A stretch of 6,632 nt of DNA from Methylothermaceae bacterium (GTDB lineage: Bacteria; Pseudomonadota; Gammaproteobacteria; Methylococcales; Methylothermaceae): assembly GCA_027024125.1 (NCBI GenBank), contig JALVSV010000100.1, positions 1 through 6,632 of the forward strand, written 5' to 3'. The notes below the pieces were generated by a model. The model was not told where the DNA came from. It did not search any database and saw only the letters and a program-made list of their open reading frames with translations. Position 1 is the stretch's first letter. Every line of letters begins with the position of its first letter. Of the stretch, positions 5,198 through 6,632 are shown one piece after another. A program made the position numbers and the translations under genes.

Positions 5198-5559
5198 CAG
5201 AATGTGGCCTCGTATCTCAGCTTTTTGTGGCCTTTCATGGTCCCGATGTCAAAACCTCAAGAAGCCAGTTGATCTGCTGCCCGCTCAGCGAAACCAGCTC
5301 ATCCTCACCCCTGGCCAGTGGTATTTCTTCTCGGCCAGACTCTTGTAATAGAGGACGAAACCGTTGTGTCCTCCCAGTACAGCAGCTTGATCTTGTCCCG
5401 CCGGTTGGTGAAGGCGTACAGTGCCCCCTCGAAGGGGTTGTGACCCAGCTCCATTTCGACGATCGCGGCCAGCCCCCGGAAGCTCTTTCGGAAATCCACC
5501 GGATCCCGGTACAGGTAGATCCGCGGCATCTGCGGAGGCGGGCGCAGCCGGTAATCCAT
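5197..5559 (-). pseudogene. tnpB: IS66 tnpB, three frameshifts
   Basis: The reading starts at ATG 5559 (MDYRLRPP) and continues with IYLYRDPVDFRKSFRGL, the hallmark of IS66 TnpB (Orf2, PF05717), then LGHNPFEGALYAFTNRRDKI and KLLYWED. The frame then breaks three times: near 5366, after which NGFVLYYKSLAEKKYHWP is read in the next frame; near 5310, after which EDELVSLSGQQINWLLE resumes; and near 5255, after which FDIGTMKGHKKLRYEATF runs to TGA 5199-5197. The shifts nearly cancel, so total length (363 bases) is normal for the family, but no complete protein can be made. TnpB is an accessory protein of unknown mechanism needed for transposition of these elements. Confidence 0.85.
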
Positions 5560-5873
5560 CACAGCACCTCCAGCAGTTGCCTCACCAGCAGCAGGTGCTG
5601 CGCCTCGATCCCCCGGATCTCCAGGCCGTTGGGCAGACTCAGGATCAGACCGGTGGGCTGCCCCATGGCAGGGATCACCGGCACGAAACCCGCCTCCTTC
5701 TTCTCTCTTGGCGGTTGGCCTGCCCCACGCAGCTTGCGGACGCAGTAGCCGAATGCCGAATAGCGCAATCCGTGCTCGTCGCAGTATGCCTTTTGGGCCA
5801 GGCCCGATGCCTACCACGTGGTGACGTGCTCCTGCCAGAAGGTGAGACGGTCAGTACAGTCGGTTGCTGTCAT
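5559..5873 (-). pseudogene. tnpA: IS66 tnpA with in-frame amber codon
   Basis: ATG 5873, preceded by AGGAG at six bases, opens a 104-codon frame: MTATDCTDRLTFWQEHVTTW, a TAG at codon 21 (5813-5811), then ASGLAQKAYCDEHGLRYSAF, YCVRKLRG, and a C-terminal part with VIPAMGQPTGLILSLPNGLE, ending at TGA 5561-5559. The W-x-x-SGLSQxxYCxxHGL-x-x-x-x-F-x-x-W(V)RKL pattern is that of the IS66 Orf1/TnpA HTH protein. The stop is one base from CAG (Gln), so a single C-to-T change likely killed it. The frame is otherwise intact and overlaps tnpB by TGATG. A shortened product from an internal TTG at 5768 would lack part of the HTH. Confidence 0.8.
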
Positions 5874-5887
5874 GATGTTCTCCTGGG

Positions 5888-6139
5888 TTGCGAAAAGGCA
5901 GGAGAAAGTCTGCAGCAGCAGGTGCATCGAGCCGAACAGGTGGTGTTCCTGGCCGACGGCGCCTCCTGGATCTGGGACCGGATCGAGTCTTTGTTCGCCT
6001 ACTGGCAGGTGCCCGTCTATCGGGTGCTGGACTTCTATCATGCTACAGATCACCTGGTCGAAGTTGCCAAAGCCTGCAAGGGTTGGAACGGCCAAACAAC
6101 GCAAAACCTGGTGGCGGAAACAACAGCGGCGGTTGCTAT
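5888..6139 (+). pseudogene. Internal fragment of a DDE transposase (ISKra4-like)
   Basis: In the frame from about 5888 the sequence reads EQVVFLADGASWIWDRIESL, then VPVYRVLDFYHATDHLVEVA and KACKGW. A DGAxWIW strand followed some 25-30 residues later by (V/L)DFYHAxxHL is the pattern of catalytic-core strands in ISKra4-type transposases; the family name is tentative. Near 6090 the frame must shift by one to continue as AKQRKTWWRKQQRRLL, which stops at the proposed IS630 boundary. Both ends are missing: the left abuts the IS66 remnant, the right the IS630 copy. It is a dead fragment, evidence of several successive insertions at one place. Confidence 0.6.
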
Positions 6140-6140
6140 T

Positions 6141-6186
6141 AACCCGGCAGGAAATATTCGTATGCAATGATGTCCAACCCATTACT
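6141..6186 (+). repeat. Candidate left end and leader of the IS630 element
   Basis: The transposase-like reading to the left stops at TA (6140-6141), and IS630 relatives insert at TA and duplicate it. The following ACCCGGCAGGAAATATTCG would be the left terminal repeat, with the transposase ATG about 45 bases further. The partner repeat is outside the window, so this is a positional guess. Confidence 0.35.
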
Positions 6187-6632
6187 ATGAGTACAGAACG
6201 AATTGATATACGCAAACTGGAAGCTGCAGCCAGAGAACAAATGCGCAAGGTTGTTCTTCGCCTGTATGAAAAGGGATACCGTCCTACCCAGATCGCCAAG
6301 GACCTTGGGCTTCGCCGCGCAACGGTTTCGGAATGGATTGCCAGAGTCAAATCTGGCCATGGCACGGGAGAAAAGAAACGCGGGAGACGGATTGGCACTG
6401 GACGGAAACTGACGCCGGCCCAGGAAGCCAGGATCAGCCGGGAGATTGTGGACAAGACTCCGGACCAGTTGGGATTGCCATATGCCCTTTGGAATGCCCA
6501 GGCGATGCGGATGCTGATCCACCGATTCTTTGGCATTGATATGCCCAAGCGCACGGTCAGACTGTATCTGCAACGTTGGGGCATGACGCCGCAACGTCCC
6601 CTCAAACGGGCCTATGAGCAGGATCCTGTGGC
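6187..6632 (+). CDS. IS630-family transposase, N-terminal part (runs off window)
   Basis: From ATG 6187 the frame is open to the window end (148 codons). It begins MSTERIDIRKLEAAAREQMR, then has a helix-turn-helix near residues 28-54 (YRPTQIAKDLGLRRATVSEW). A basic linker follows, then a second DNA-binding part: LTPAQEARI, then QLGLPYALWNAQAMRMLI, FGIDMPKRTVRLYLQRWGMT and PQRPLKRAYEQDP. The LP-x-(A)LW-x-x-x-(A/V), TV-x-x-YL-x-RWG(F/M)TPQ-x-P-x-(R)-A-x-EQ(D/N)P series is the family signature before the catalytic DDE domain, which lies outside. No lesion is seen in the visible part, unlike the older elements beside it, so it may be a younger, active copy. No strong Shine-Dalgarno precedes the ATG. 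Confidence 0.85.
   Translation, partial: MSTERIDIRKLEAAAREQMRKVVLRLYEKGYRPTQIAKDLGLRRATVSEWIARVKSGHGTGEKKRGRRIGTGRKLTPAQEARISREIVDKTPDQLGLPYALWNAQAMRMLIHRFFGIDMPKRTVRLYLQRWGMTPQRPLKRAYEQDPV

Larger units (their letters stand above)
5085..5885 (-). mobile_element. Degraded IS66-family element (tnpA, tnpB, start of tnpC)
   Basis: Three consecutive minus-strand frames match the IS66 accessory order tnpA-tnpB-tnpC, joined by TGATG overlaps at 5561-5557 and 5199-5195. Only the first part of tnpC remains, so the DDE transposase itself is lost. The tnpA start lies only about 12 bases from the point where a different transposase fragment begins, so the usual leader and left inverted repeat are also missing. 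Both outer limits are estimates from the change in reading, not from repeats. Confidence 0.7.

Noticed and set aside
5421..6170. A 249-codon plus-strand frame
   Set aside because: Its first part is antisense to the IS66 genes; only the part from about 5888 makes sense, as a transposase fragment, and that is listed separately.
5811..6605. A 264-codon minus-strand frame
   Set aside because: Mostly antisense to the IS630 and ISKra4-like readings; only its last 20 codons are real, as the start of IS66 tnpA.
1..6632. CRISPR array, tRNA or rRNA genes, riboswitch
   Set aside because: No regularly spaced repeats, no cloverleaf-like segments and no conserved RNA motifs were seen on either strand.

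Overview
The window looks like an IS-rich accessory region of a Gram-negative bacterium, most likely a proteobacterium. The grounds are the mix of IS3, ISL3, IS66 and IS630 relatives, the Shine-Dalgarno-led genes and a lipoprotein-type signal. No core gene is present that would fix the taxon. By eye the base composition is mixed, slightly above 50% GC.

Layout. (1) 2-127: the last codons and right end of an IS3-family element. (2) 157-1001, minus strand: an intact two-gene toxin-antitoxin operon, mntA (antitoxin nucleotidyltransferase) and hepT (HEPN toxin), overlapping by 16 bases, with a plausible promoter upstream of mntA. (3) 1170-1567, plus strand: a palindrome-rich promoter region and a small lipoprotein-like gene, apparently frameshifted in a T-run, followed by a hairpin. 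(4) 1640 to about 1930, minus strand: the decayed 3' end of an ISL3-family transposase. It seems to supply the last codons of the next gene. (5) 1881-3482, minus strand: a two-gene operon of a bacterial PH-domain (bPH2/DUF304-type) membrane protein and an unrecognised single-pass membrane protein. (6) 3686-5116, plus strand, divergent from (5): a tiny hydrophobic ORF, a 401-residue four-segment membrane protein, and a small membrane ORF joined to it by an ATGA overlap. (7) about 5085-5885, minus strand: an IS66-family remnant with tnpA (in-frame amber), tnpB (three frameshifts) and only the start of tnpC. (8) about 5888-6139, plus strand: a DDE transposase fragment resembling ISKra4. (9) 6187-6632, plus strand: the 5' part of an open IS630-family transposase that leaves the window.

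Together these give two cargo blocks set among insertion-sequence debris: a type VII toxin-antitoxin pair, and a divergent cluster of uncharacterised membrane proteins with PH-like features. The ISL3, IS66 and ISKra4-like genes carry several inactivating changes, while mntA, hepT, the bPH2 gene and the 401-residue gene are open with clear ribosome binding sites. This points to real decay of the mobile elements rather than general sequencing error. The membrane cluster is the part with no function I can assign and is the best candidate for something undescribed.
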